Shown: in pieces, positions 16,963 through 25,785 of the stretch
Layout of the letters: each line of letters opens with the position of its first letter
How positions within the stretch are numbered: the stretch's first letter is position 1
Origin: Bacteroidota bacterium
GTDB lineage: Bacteria; Bacteroidota; Rhodothermia; Balneolales; Balneolaceae
NCBI GenBank assembly: GCA_027621355.1
Contig: JAQCBZ010000011.1
Span: 1-44,934, forward strand
Length of the DNA: 44,934 nt
Reading direction: 5' to 3'
Position numbers and translations under genes: made by a program
The notes under the pieces: generated by a model
The model's database searches: none
Told to the model about the DNA's origin: nothing
The model's input: only the letters and a program-made list of their open reading frames with translations

Positions 16963-17604
16963 ATGACATCAACCTCGACCTCACCCCTGACATTACCCAG
17001 ACCCTTTGCACAACTCCTGGTAATACTCGCATTATTCACCTTATCTAGTTGCATCAGCGAGCCCACAGAGTCCTTCAGGGATCTCAGCGTAACCCTGACG
17101 GATCATCGTGGCCAAACGGTTACGTTTCCCGATGATTATCTAGGCTCTCCCATGATTATTGGGTATGTGTACACCAACTGCCCAGACATTTGTTCGCTCA
17201 TTACCGCGAATGTGAACCAAATTGAGGGCCTCGTGAGAGAAGCCAATCCAGACCTAACCAATCCGTCTGCCGCAAATCAGCCTTCTTATATCCTCATGAC
17301 GTTTGATCCTGCGCGCGATACGCCTGAGCAATTGGCCAAGTACGCCGCTAGTTTTAATATGAGCGAAGAGCCCTTCCATTTTTTGACCGGGGATTCCACG
17401 GCTATTCAGACCGTGATGGAGCGAATGAGAGTGCGAACGAGCGTGAGCTATGATACCGTGAGCGCAAGTGGACAACGGGTTTACTTTTTGAGTCATTCTG
17501 ACAAAATCTATCTTCTCGATGAGGATGCCTCACTTGTATATGAGTATGGTGGAAGCATGACTACACCCACGATGATGGCAAACGATCTTTCCAATGAGCT
17601 GTAA
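16963..17604 (+). CDS. Sco1/SenC family copper chaperone
   Basis: This thioredoxin-fold protein helps build the CuA site of cytochrome oxidase. It has a lipoprotein-type leader (LLVILALFTLSSC), the copper-binding CPDIC motif at Cys73 and Cys77, and the distal His in VYFLSHSDKIYLLD. Length (213) fits the family. It follows the M14 gene closely and precedes a PCu(A)C gene by 63 bases; the two chaperones are known to cooperate in CuA maturation. No cytochrome oxidase subunit gene is in view. Confidence 0.94.
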   Translation: MTSTSTSPLTLPRPFAQLLVILALFTLSSCISEPTESFRDLSVTLTDHRGQTVTFPDDYLGSPMIIGYVYTNCPDICSLITANVNQIEGLVREANPDLTNPSAANQPSYILMTFDPARDTPEQLAKYAASFNMSEEPFHFLTGDSTAIQTVMERMRVRTSVSYDTVSASGQRVYFLSHSDKIYLLDEDASLVYEYGGSMTTPTMMANDLSNEL

Positions 17605-17667
17605 TTCTCTGAACACAGACTCATCGACTCCCAACAAAATAAACTCTTAACCTAAAGCCCACTCCTT

Positions 17668-18186
17668 ATGAAATTTTTCCTTACCAAAACCTTTTTTGCC
17701 CCCTTTTTTAGCGCAGTTGTCTTGTTGACCGCTTGTCAGCCAAGTGATTCTGAGATGAACAAAAATCCTGAGATGGCCCCTTCGACCCCTAACGTTGCCG
17801 AATCTACAGCCACAATCACGGATGATGCCTTTGTGGTCGATGGCGCTTGGGCTCGTGTTGGAATGCAAGGCGGCATGAGTGCAGCCTATTTTACCATTTC
17901 CAATGGGCTGGATCAGGATGATGTTTTGCTGGGCGCTACATCTTCTGTTGCTCAGGCCACTGAAGTACACGAAACCTATGATGTCGGCGAGGGAATGATG
18001 GGGATGCGTGAGCGTGAGTCGTTGCCAATTCCTGCAAATTCACTCACCGAATTCAAACAGGGAGGGCTTCATGTCATGTTCTTGCGGTTGACCGAAGAAC
18101 TCAGCGAAGGGGACGAGGTTCAATTCACCCTACAATTTGAAAACGCAGGGAATGTCACTGTGACTGCCCCAGTTCGGATGCGGTAG
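17668..18186 (+). CDS. PCu(A)C-type periplasmic copper chaperone
   Basis: A 172-residue protein with a lipoprotein signal (AVVLLTACQPS), a low-complexity linker, and a PCu(A)C domain from about residue 50 (GAWARVGMQGGMSAAYFTI). The Cu(I)-binding pattern is visible as VHETYDVGEGMMGM ... GGLHVMFL (H-x10-M and H-x-M). It likely delivers copper to the CuA site with the adjacent Sco protein. Its 3' end overlaps the convergent MFS gene by 32 bases. Confidence 0.93.
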   Translation: MKFFLTKTFFAPFFSAVVLLTACQPSDSEMNKNPEMAPSTPNVAESTATITDDAFVVDGAWARVGMQGGMSAAYFTISNGLDQDDVLLGATSSVAQATEVHETYDVGEGMMGMRERESLPIPANSLTEFKQGGLHVMFLRLTEELSEGDEVQFTLQFENAGNVTVTAPVRMR

Positions 18187-19594
18187 ATTGGCCCGTTTGG
18201 CGAATGCCCCATGCGACACCAATGGTGGACAAAAGGACCAACGAGGTTGCCACAAAAGCCGATTCGGGGATCCAGCCATAAAAGAGCCCGCCCCAAGTGG
18301 GCCCAAGCATGCGACCAAGCCCCGAAAAGCCTTGAGCGGTTCCCATGATTTCACCGACTTGATCGGCACGAGCTTGCTTGGAAATGAGGCTCGTGATCAT
18401 AGGAGTGTTTAGGCTTTTGCCTAGGGCAAGGAGCCCAAGAGCTAGGGTCAAATGGAGTATGGTGGCGCTCCATGCAATAGCCGCTAAGCCAATGACCATG
18501 AGTATATTCCCCACCAAAAAAAGACTCTCCTCCCGAAATCGTTTGGTTAATGGACGGATTAGCCCCCCCTGGACAATCACGGCAATCATGCCAATGTAGA
18601 AAAACTGAATTCCCACGTCTTGAGGAGCTAGGCCAAGTTTGGCTTCTGCGAGAAGGGGAAATGCTGCATAAAGACTCGCCTCCCCAAAGGATAACAATAG
18701 ATAGGTAATGAGTAATGGGATCAGAAAGCCCCCGGTTTGACGCTGTTGGTCTACAAGTTGACGCCAAAATCGAGGGGAAAACACACTCGGCCGAGCGCGC
18801 ATTGGGGAATCATTCTCCGGGGAATGGGTTTTCGATGAATCCTCTGTCGCCACCCCCTCTGTCGCCACATCATGGGCTGCAACCTCCATCGCCGCCACTT
18901 TACTTGGAGCTGTTTCTGGTAACGCCCATACAACCCAAACAAAACTAATGGCTGACATTAAAGCGGCAACAATCCCTGGCAAGCCAAATGGAGTAGAAAC
19001 CAACGCGGGCAAGAAGCTGTCTGGCGCCCACTGTGTAGCCAACTGGGAGGCCCATTCCAGCACACCTGGGCTAGCCAGCCCAGAAGCCATCGCCGGGCCT
19101 AGCACAAATCCAATCCCAAAAGCCGCGCCAATTAGGCCCATCCCTGCAGCGCGCTGATCTGCGGGGGTCGAGTCCGAAATCGCAGCTTGAGCGGTGGAGA
19201 TATTTCCACCCATCATGCCGGCAAGAATCCGTGAGGCAAAGAGCATCGCTAACGATGTAGAAAAGGCAAACAAGAGGTAGGCAAGCACAGCGCCAAAGGT
19301 GCTCATCATCATAATGGGGCGTCTTCCTACTCGATCTGACAAACGACCCCAAAGGGGTGAAAAAATCAACTGCATGAACGAAAACACACTAAACAAAGCT
19401 CCCGTGACCCAAGGTGAAGCCGCAAATTCTTGAGCAAAGAAGGGTAATAATGGCAATACAATTCCAAATCCCATTAAATCGATGACCACAACCAAGAAAA
19501 TGGCGCCAAGCGTACGTTTGGACGCCTTTGGGGATGCCTCTGAGCTAGCTTGCGACGATTCAGACGGTTTCTTTGAGCGAGATGACTTTGCCAT
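18155..19594 (-). CDS. MFS transporter, TetA/drug efflux type
   Basis: A 479-residue 12-TM carrier. Motif A is seen in GRLSDRVGRRPIMMMSTFG after TM2, and the TM5 region contains GFVLGPAMASGLAS, like the motif C of drug:H+ antiporters. The N terminus is a Ser/Lys-rich cytoplasmic leader. The central loop carries a short internal repeat (EVAAHDVATEGVATED). Substrate cannot be told from sequence. It is divergent from an SDR gene with 65 bases between. Confidence 0.85.
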   Translation of the reverse strand: MAKSSRSKKPSESSQASSEASPKASKRTLGAIFLVVVIDLMGFGIVLPLLPFFAQEFAASPWVTGALFSVFSFMQLIFSPLWGRLSDRVGRRPIMMMSTFGAVLAYLLFAFSTSLAMLFASRILAGMMGGNISTAQAAISDSTPADQRAAGMGLIGAAFGIGFVLGPAMASGLASPGVLEWASQLATQWAPDSFLPALVSTPFGLPGIVAALMSAISFVWVVWALPETAPSKVAAMEVAAHDVATEGVATEDSSKTHSPENDSPMRARPSVFSPRFWRQLVDQQRQTGGFLIPLLITYLLLSFGEASLYAAFPLLAEAKLGLAPQDVGIQFFYIGMIAVIVQGGLIRPLTKRFREESLFLVGNILMVIGLAAIAWSATILHLTLALGLLALGKSLNTPMITSLISKQARADQVGEIMGTAQGFSGLGRMLGPTWGGLFYGWIPESAFVATSLVLLSTIGVAWGIRQTGQSTASELGQSQ

Positions 19595-19604
19595 TCCTTA
19601 AAAT

Positions 19605-19629
19605 ACCATGTTTGACGACCATGTTTGAC
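19605..19629. repeat. 13-bp tandem repeat in a divergent promoter
   Basis: ACCATGTTTGAC occurs at 19605-19616 and again at 19618-19629, one unit being 13 bases. The second copy contributes the -35 element of the SDR promoter; the first offers a second TTTGAC. It may be a binding site or a simple duplication. Confidence 0.65.
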
Positions 19630-19653
19630 AACGGATCACGATAGAGGTAATAT
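19625..19653 (+). promoter_or_regulatory. Sigma-70-type promoter, likely leaderless transcript
   Basis: TTGACA at 19625-19630 and TAATAT at 19648-19653 are separated by exactly 17 bases, close to the sigma-70 consensus. A start site about seven bases beyond the -10 falls on the ATG of the SDR gene at 19660, so the transcript would have little or no leader. There is no Shine-Dalgarno sequence. FCB bacteria often use a different -10 (TAnnTTTG), so the fit may be partly chance. Confidence 0.5.
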
Positions 19654-19659
19654 CGATTT

Positions 19660-20454
19660 ATGACAAAGCACACATCCCCTACAGTTTGGGTACTAGGCGC
19701 TTCCTCTGGGATTGGAAAGGCGGTTGCGCTAGCCTATGCAAAGAAAGGTGCGTCGTTGGTGTTGTCTGCTCGACGAGTCGCAGACCTTGAGCAAACCCAA
19801 AGGGAGTGCCAAGCCCACACGGATCATGTTTGGGTAGAGCCACTGGATTTAGCGGACACATCGAGCCACCAAGGCGTTGCAGACCGGGTCAAAAATCATC
19901 TTGGTCATCTGAATGTCTTGTTTCATAGCGGTGGAATTACCAGTAGAACCGAGGCGTGTGAAGCGGCGATGGATGTGGAGCGACGCATGATGGAGGTGAA
20001 TTATTTTGGAGTGATCTCTGTGACAAAGGTGGCGATGCCCATGCTAGAAGACGCAAAAGGGCATGTGGTGGTGATTACGTCGGTCGCTGGAAAGTTGGGA
20101 ACCCAATTTCGGAGTGCTTATGCGGCGAGTAAGCACGCACTTCACGGATGGTTCGACTCGTTACGCCTCGAAATTGAACCCAAAGGCATGCATGTTACGT
20201 TGGTCTGCCCTGGCTATATCGCCACACCCCTCACACTCCACGCCCTCACAAATGACGGATCTGCACTGGGTGAGATGAGTGAAAAACAAACCAAGGGGAT
20301 GCCAGCGGATGTGTTTGCATCCAAATTATTGGCAAAATTATCTTCAAAGCCTCATGAAGTGATCATTGGAGGCGCTGAGGTGATGAGTATTCGCCTCAAG
20401 CGGTGGGCACCCAAGCTTCTACATGCCATCCTTAAACGCTCCAAAGTGACATAA
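19660..20454 (+). CDS. Short-chain dehydrogenase/reductase
   Basis: A 264-residue classical SDR. It has the nucleotide-binding GASSGIG motif at residues 14-20, an SGG block in place of NNAG, the catalytic Ser in VITSVAG, YAASK carrying the catalytic Tyr and Lys, and the PG.I.T block (CPGYIATPLT). It uses NAD(P)H to reduce a carbonyl of unknown identity. The C-terminal hydrophobic or basic part resembles DHRS7-like oxidoreductases. The promoter at 19625-19653 would give a leaderless mRNA. Confidence 0.9.
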   Translation: MTKHTSPTVWVLGASSGIGKAVALAYAKKGASLVLSARRVADLEQTQRECQAHTDHVWVEPLDLADTSSHQGVADRVKNHLGHLNVLFHSGGITSRTEACEAAMDVERRMMEVNYFGVISVTKVAMPMLEDAKGHVVVITSVAGKLGTQFRSAYAASKHALHGWFDSLRLEIEPKGMHVTLVCPGYIATPLTLHALTNDGSALGEMSEKQTKGMPADVFASKLLAKLSSKPHEVIIGGAEVMSIRLKRWAPKLLHAILKRSKVT

Positions 20455-20531
20455 AGAGTGTTGTGATTCCATTTCTGGGTCGTACTTTTCAACTATGTGA
20501 ACCGCTCATTTCACGACCCAAATAAAAGGAT

Positions 20532-21416
20532 ATGATTTACACGACTAAAGATCGTTCACTCGATCTTCAAGCGCTGCCTGTATTGCCACCTGCAAACACT
20601 GTCTTGATGGCAAGGCCGACCTATTTTGATGTAGAATATGTGATTAACCCTCATATGGAGGGGCAAATCGGAAATGTTGATCAATCTCTGGCGATGAACC
20701 AGTGGCAAGCGATGCATGATGCCTTGGTGAGTTTGGGGCTCCAAGTTGAAGTGCTAGATGGGGTTGAAGGGCTCCCCGATATGGTGTTTTGTGCCAATCA
20801 ATCCCTGCCCTTTCTGAATCAAGATGGGGAACCCCATGCGGTCATGAGCCAGATGCACAGTCACCATCGTACGGAAGAGGTGAATCACATTGCACAGTGG
20901 CACGAAGCACGTGGCATAGCAACGGTTGCACTGCCTCAGGATGGAGATTTTGAAGGCATGGGAGACGCCCTTTGGCATCCTGGACGTCGGTTGCTGTGGG
21001 GTGGATATGGGTATCGGACCGATCTGACGATGTATGAAGCCATTTCTTCGCTCGTTGATGCCCCTGTGGTCGCTCTTGAGCTGATCGACCCCTCGTTTTA
21101 CCATCTAGACACCTGTTTTTGTCTACTTAATGAGTCCACTGTGATGATGTATCCAGGGGCTTTTACTGAGGATGGACGTGAGCTCATTCACTCCATATTT
21201 GACCAGGTCCTGGAGATTGGGCAAGAAGACGCGATGGATCGATTTGCACTGAATGCGTTTTGTCCGAATGGGCGTGATGTGTTGTTACAGAAAGGCTCAA
21301 CGGACACGATTTCGGCGCTTCACAAAGCCGGCTTTGTGACTCATGAGCTTGATACATCCGAGTTTATAAAGAGCGGGGGTTCTGTATTTTGTATGAAACT
21401 TCAAACATGGGCATAA
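20532..21416 (+). CDS. Dimethylarginine dimethylaminohydrolase-like amidinohydrolase
   Basis: A pentein-fold enzyme of 294 residues. The guanidine-binding acids and catalytic triad are visible: Asp83 in LPDMVFCANQ, Glu141 in DFEGMGD, His191 with Asp193 in FYHLDTCF, and nucleophile Cys287 in SGGSVFCMKL. Members hydrolyse methylated arginines or related guanidino compounds, or act as amidinotransferases. The simple fold and FYHLD motif favour a hydrolase. The specific substrate cannot be read here. Transcribed with, or just ahead of, the acylase gene. Confidence 0.88.
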   Translation: MIYTTKDRSLDLQALPVLPPANTVLMARPTYFDVEYVINPHMEGQIGNVDQSLAMNQWQAMHDALVSLGLQVEVLDGVEGLPDMVFCANQSLPFLNQDGEPHAVMSQMHSHHRTEEVNHIAQWHEARGIATVALPQDGDFEGMGDALWHPGRRLLWGGYGYRTDLTMYEAISSLVDAPVVALELIDPSFYHLDTCFCLLNESTVMMYPGAFTEDGRELIHSIFDQVLEIGQEDAMDRFALNAFCPNGRDVLLQKGSTDTISALHKAGFVTHELDTSEFIKSGGSVFCMKLQTWA

Positions 21417-21493
21417 TACTGCGTGATACTATTGACATCATGCACCCTTTGAATGACGCGCAACCGACATGACGCACACTTGATTAGACTCAT

Positions 21494-23992
21494 ATGATTC
21501 GAACCGTAGCTTCCCTCCTCCTATTAATCGTTTTGACGATTCTGCTTGCCAACCCTTGGGGTCAAATCCCCGCATTGGCACCGGTATTGCATCCTGTGAC
21601 GGGAGTTATGGCTAATGCAGATCGTGTGAATCCTCCTGCTGAGCTTACCTACACGCTTGATGGCTTGCAGGATTCGGTTCAAGTATGGATTAATGACCGT
21701 GGTGTGCCGCATGTATTTGCAAAAAATGACCCCGATCTATACCTCGCCCAAGGATTTGTGACTGCGCGGGATCGCCTGTTTCAATTGGAGTTACAGACCA
21801 AAGCCTCTAATGGCACCCTTCATGAATGGCTAGGTGAGGACGTGTTACCCTATGATCGAACGAGGCGGCGGATCGGAATGACCTATGGGGCGGAACAAAC
21901 CCATGGAGAGGTCGTTGGGTCCGACATGGAGCCATTGCTTCAAGCCTATTCGGATGGAATTAATGCGTGGATTGCACAACTTCGTCCCTCGGATTACCCA
22001 TTGGAATACAAATTGTTGGGGATCGAGCCCGGTCCTTGGGAACCTATTCATGTGAGTAATTTCTTGATGGCCATGACACGAACGTTGGCCGGTGGGAGTA
22101 ACGATTTGACCGCGACCAACACGATGGCTCATTTTGGAGCTGATTTTATGGACGAATATGTATGGGGGCAAAGTCGATGGGGAAATCCGTTCATTACGCC
22201 GGTGCGTTCATGGACGTTTAATCCGCTCCGTCGAGAGGCGCCCGAGACGGTCTTTGCGCCGGAATGGGTCCAAGAAATTGAACCTTATCAACCGGTACCA
22301 GGGATTGGGTCCAATAACTGGGCCTTAAGTGGCGAAAAAACTGCGAGCGGTCATGCGATGCTTGCTGGTGACCCCCATTTGAATCTTACGCTTCCCTCCA
22401 TTTGGTATGAAATGCAGCTCTCTGCGCCAGGTGTGAATCGTTATGGCGTCACCTTTCCAGGAGCGCCTAATGTGATTATGGGCTTTAGCGAGGCGACAGC
22501 CTGGATGAACACCAATACTGGGGCGGATGTGCAGGATTGGTATGTGATTACCTACAAAGACTCGACGCGTCAGCAGTATCTTTTTGAGGGTGAATGGCGA
22601 GAGGTCGAGACACGGTTGGAGCTCTACGAGTGGAAGGATGGGCGTAAAACACAGACGCTTGTCGACACGGTGCGTTACACACATCATGGACCCGTGGTCT
22701 ATGATCGGCAATTCAAAGGAGCCGGGGATTCTCGAGCGGCATATGAAGGACTTGCCATGCGTTGGATTGGGCATTATCCATCGAATGAAGGGTTGGTGTA
22801 CCATCGATTGAATCGTGCAACCACCGTGGAGGAATCGATTGAAGCACTCTCAACGTTCAAAGCGCCTGGGCAAAATTATGCAGTGATCGATTCTACAGGT
22901 GATATTGCCATGATTGTCGCTGGGAAATTGCCCGTACGTTGGGCAGGACAAGGATTTACACTTAGCGATGGCGCTTCGGCAGCGTATGAATGGGACCCGT
23001 GGATACCCTATGATCACATGCCGTTGGATGTGAACCCCGAACGAGGCTATGTGGCCTCTGCGAATCAATGGGTCGTGAATGATGCGTATCCCTATGATAT
23101 CGGCAATCGATTTGCCGCTTTTGAGCGTGGAAAACGACTAGATGACGTGCTAGGCGAGGCGTCTGAATGGACGCTTCAGGACATGATGCAACTACAACTT
23201 GATAATGCAAATTATCTGGCTGAGGTGGCAATGCCTTCAGTCTTTGAGAATCTTGAGACTGAACGCGCACAATTGTCCGACCTTGAAGCCAAAGCCTTCA
23301 ATGCTTGGCTCGGGTGGTCCCTTCAGAATCGTGCCGATGAGATGGGGGCAAGTCTTTGGAGTCGATTCTGGCCAGCGTTTCGGGCAGCTGTGTGGGATGA
23401 TGAATATGATGCGGTGGATGTGCCCATGTTGAAGCCTACGCGTGACTTAACAGCAGAATTACTTGTCGATCACCCTGAATCTAGCTTTTTTGACGATGTG
23501 AGTACTCCTGACCGCGTGGAATCATCGACTGATCAGGTCCTACGTGCATTCCAGGTGGCGGTTGCGTCGCTGGCAGAAGAAGCCGATGTGATGTCTGAGT
23601 CAATGGACGACATCCAGAGTCAAGATCCGACAACATGGCTTTGGGAGTTTTTTGGAAATGTTCATGTGCCCCATTTAGCCCAAATAGATGCTTTGGGACG
23701 ATTCAATCTTGGCTCAAGTGGTGGTGATGAGTCGGTCAATGCTGTAGACGAGGACAACGGGCCTTCCTGGAGAATGGTGGTGGAGTTATCGCCTGAGGGC
23801 CCAACAGCGTATGGTGTCTTTCCGGGGGGTCCGTCTGGCAATCCAGGGAATGCGTTGTATGATTCCGATGTCGATCGGTGGGCTGAAGGTGGGTATCACA
23901 AATTGGAGCTTTTGCAAGCCCCCCCGTCTGCAGGGCGTATGGCTGAGGAAGGTTGGCGTGTGCTGTATCTGCATCCTGCAAGCGTAGAGTAG
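21494..23992 (+). CDS. Penicillin acylase family (Ntn hydrolase) precursor
   Basis: An 832-residue self-cleaving precursor. A hydrophobic N terminus (VASLLLLIVLTILL) should export or anchor it. The A-chain contains DPDLYLAQGFVTARDRLFQL, typical of the family. The autocleavage site is Gly272-Ser273 in PGIGSNNWALSG, which makes Ser273 the N-terminal nucleophile of the B-chain. FPGAPNVIMGFSEATAWMNT is the conserved oxyanion-region block. Likely substrates are amides or N-acyl compounds such as acyl-homoserine lactones; penicillin itself is unlikely to be the natural substrate. Confidence 0.92.
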   Translation: MIRTVASLLLLIVLTILLANPWGQIPALAPVLHPVTGVMANADRVNPPAELTYTLDGLQDSVQVWINDRGVPHVFAKNDPDLYLAQGFVTARDRLFQLELQTKASNGTLHEWLGEDVLPYDRTRRRIGMTYGAEQTHGEVVGSDMEPLLQAYSDGINAWIAQLRPSDYPLEYKLLGIEPGPWEPIHVSNFLMAMTRTLAGGSNDLTATNTMAHFGADFMDEYVWGQSRWGNPFITPVRSWTFNPLRREAPETVFAPEWVQEIEPYQPVPGIGSNNWALSGEKTASGHAMLAGDPHLNLTLPSIWYEMQLSAPGVNRYGVTFPGAPNVIMGFSEATAWMNTNTGADVQDWYVITYKDSTRQQYLFEGEWREVETRLELYEWKDGRKTQTLVDTVRYTHHGPVVYDRQFKGAGDSRAAYEGLAMRWIGHYPSNEGLVYHRLNRATTVEESIEALSTFKAPGQNYAVIDSTGDIAMIVAGKLPVRWAGQGFTLSDGASAAYEWDPWIPYDHMPLDVNPERGYVASANQWVVNDAYPYDIGNRFAAFERGKRLDDVLGEASEWTLQDMMQLQLDNANYLAEVAMPSVFENLETERAQLSDLEAKAFNAWLGWSLQNRADEMGASLWSRFWPAFRAAVWDDEYDAVDVPMLKPTRDLTAELLVDHPESSFFDDVSTPDRVESSTDQVLRAFQVAVASLAEEADVMSESMDDIQSQDPTTWLWEFFGNVHVPHLAQIDALGRFNLGSSGGDESVNAVDEDNGPSWRMVVELSPEGPTAYGVFPGGPSGNPGNALYDSDVDRWAEGGYHKLELLQAPPSAGRMAEEGWRVLYLHPASVE

Positions 23993-24064
23993 GGCCGACA
24001 CGTAGCAACTCGCTGAACGGATTTGGTGTGGCCATTGTTTTGAGAGCCATCAAACATTAATTCC

Positions 24065-25021
24065 ATGAGCTCAACCCCTTCAATACGAGGTATTCACCAT
24101 ATTTCTGCGATTTCCGGATCGCCTAAGTTGAATTTTGACTTTTATACTCGAGTCTTGGGTCTTCGTTTTGTCAAGAAAACGGTCAATTTTGATGATCCCT
24201 TCACCTACCATCTCTATTATGGGAATCATCATGGGTCGCCGGGAAGTGCTATCACCTTTTTTCCTTGGGCTCATGTGGTGCAAGGATCCCCACAAACGGG
24301 CGAAGCAACCGCTACGTCCTATGGTATACCTTTTGGCGGCCTGGAGGGGTGGCAGGAGCATTTATCACGCCATGGCGTATCCTTTGAAGGTCCTTTCGAT
24401 CAATTTGGACAGAAAGTTCTAGAACTAAAAGACCCTGATGGGCTACAAATACAACTTGTGGAGGATGCGGGAGTCTCTGGGGTCGAACACCCCCATTTGG
24501 AGGTGTTAGACGAATCGTCGGCCATTCGCGGTTTCTTTGGAGCAACCCTAGACGTTGCAGATATTGGCCCGACAGCAGAGCTTTTGGAGGCCTTTGGGTG
24601 GTCTTTTGAGGCGGAGGAGTCTGGGGTCCACCGTTATCGAGCGCCAGGTGAGCATGGCATTGGGAAAGTCATCGATCTCGTTCAAAACCAGCATGGCGAA
24701 GGACGCTTTGGTAAAGGAACCATACACCATATTGCCTTTCGTGTACCTGATCAAGAGGCTCAAGCCGCTTGGGTGGATCAGCTGAGTCATATGGGCTTTT
24801 CTCCTACGCCTGTCCAAGAGCGATTCTATTTCAAGGCGATTTATTTCCGGGAGAAGAATGGGATTTTGTTTGAGATTGCAACCGATGAGCCTGGGTTCAC
24901 AGCAGATGAATCGATCGAAGACCTTGGTTCATCGCTCATGCTCCCTGCATGGTATGAGCCTCATCGCACAAAGATTGAACAGACCCTTCCTGAGCTAGAA
25001 GCACCCATCGCTCGAATATAA
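24065..25021 (+). CDS. VOC ring-cleaving dioxygenase, MhqO-like
   Basis: A 318-residue protein with two vicinal-oxygen-chelate modules (residues 6-130 and about 150-280). The metal ligands are His in IRGIHHISAI, His in GTIHHIAFRV, and Glu near the end of the second module (GILFEIATDEPGF). It matches the hydroquinone-type dioxygenases called MhqO in Bacillus. The next gene, 19 bases downstream, is an MhqD-like hydrolase, the same partnership seen in quinone-stress operons. Role as a defence against (methyl)hydroquinones is inferred from family and pairing. Confidence 0.85.
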   Translation: MSSTPSIRGIHHISAISGSPKLNFDFYTRVLGLRFVKKTVNFDDPFTYHLYYGNHHGSPGSAITFFPWAHVVQGSPQTGEATATSYGIPFGGLEGWQEHLSRHGVSFEGPFDQFGQKVLELKDPDGLQIQLVEDAGVSGVEHPHLEVLDESSAIRGFFGATLDVADIGPTAELLEAFGWSFEAEESGVHRYRAPGEHGIGKVIDLVQNQHGEGRFGKGTIHHIAFRVPDQEAQAAWVDQLSHMGFSPTPVQERFYFKAIYFREKNGILFEIATDEPGFTADESIEDLGSSLMLPAWYEPHRTKIEQTLPELEAPIARI

Positions 25022-25040
25022 TGCCTTAGGTTACGTACCC

Positions 25041-25715
25041 ATGCATTTAATAGGACTCAAAAAGCCTTCGGTTCACCCTCATGAGACGATGCCGGCACAT
25101 TTTTCAGGTGTACCTTTATCGGAGGCAGAGTATGTGTTGATCCTTCTCCACGGGCGTGGAGCGACCGCAGAGAGCATTGAACCGTTATCGCACCATCTAG
25201 GGCTGCCTGCTCAAACGACGGTGATTTGCCCTCAAGCAGCTAACAACACTTGGTATCCCCTTTCGTTTATGGCACCAAGACAAGACAATGAACCCTTTCT
25301 TACCTCGGCGCTGATGATCATTCAGAGATATTTACAGAAAGTGGTGGAGCAAGGCGTTAGTCCAAGAAAAATTATGCTTGCGGGGTTTTCTCAAGGTGCC
25401 TGTTTGGCTAGCGAGGTTTCCGCTCGATTGGATCAAGCTGTAGGCGGGCTGTTGGGTTTCAGTGGGGGTGTGATCGGGCAAGAGATAGATGTTGCATTGG
25501 ACCGATCAGAAACCCCACTGGCTGAGATGCCTGTCTTTCTTGGGTGCTCGGATATAGATTTGCATATTCCTCAAGAACGGGTGCATGAAACCGCAAGGCT
25601 TCTTCAAAACCTTGGCGCAAACGTCGATTGTCGTATCTATCCTGGGATGGGGCACACGATTAATTCAGACGAATTAGAAGCTGCCAGTCAACTCATTAAA
25701 CAACAGTGGAGTTAA
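25041..25715 (+). CDS. Alpha/beta hydrolase, MhqD/YpfH-like carboxylesterase
   Basis: This 224-residue esterase has the HGRG oxyanion segment (ILLHGRGATAES), nucleophile Ser117 in GFSQG, Asp in FLGCSDIDLHIP and His in GMGHTI. Family: phospholipase/carboxylesterase; the nearest known type is MhqD, which acts with MhqO on quinone-derived products. It is 19 bases behind the MhqO-like gene in the same direction, so they are probably one transcript. Confidence 0.85.
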   Translation: MHLIGLKKPSVHPHETMPAHFSGVPLSEAEYVLILLHGRGATAESIEPLSHHLGLPAQTTVICPQAANNTWYPLSFMAPRQDNEPFLTSALMIIQRYLQKVVEQGVSPRKIMLAGFSQGACLASEVSARLDQAVGGLLGFSGGVIGQEIDVALDRSETPLAEMPVFLGCSDIDLHIPQERVHETARLLQNLGANVDCRIYPGMGHTINSDELEAASQLIKQQWS

Positions 25716-25785
25716 TTCCTGACATCCATTAACCGATAGGAATGTGTACATTTCCTCAAACTCAATCCTCTGATAAACAGTCACT

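Noticed and set aside
18841-18870. Tandem CTCTGTCGCCAC repeat as a mobile or regulatory element
   Set aside because: It is two copies only, in frame, inside the cytoplasmic loop of an MFS transporter where low-complexity sequence is tolerated.
22325-22804. 159-codon open frame on the minus strand
   Set aside because: Antisense shadow of the penicillin acylase family gene.
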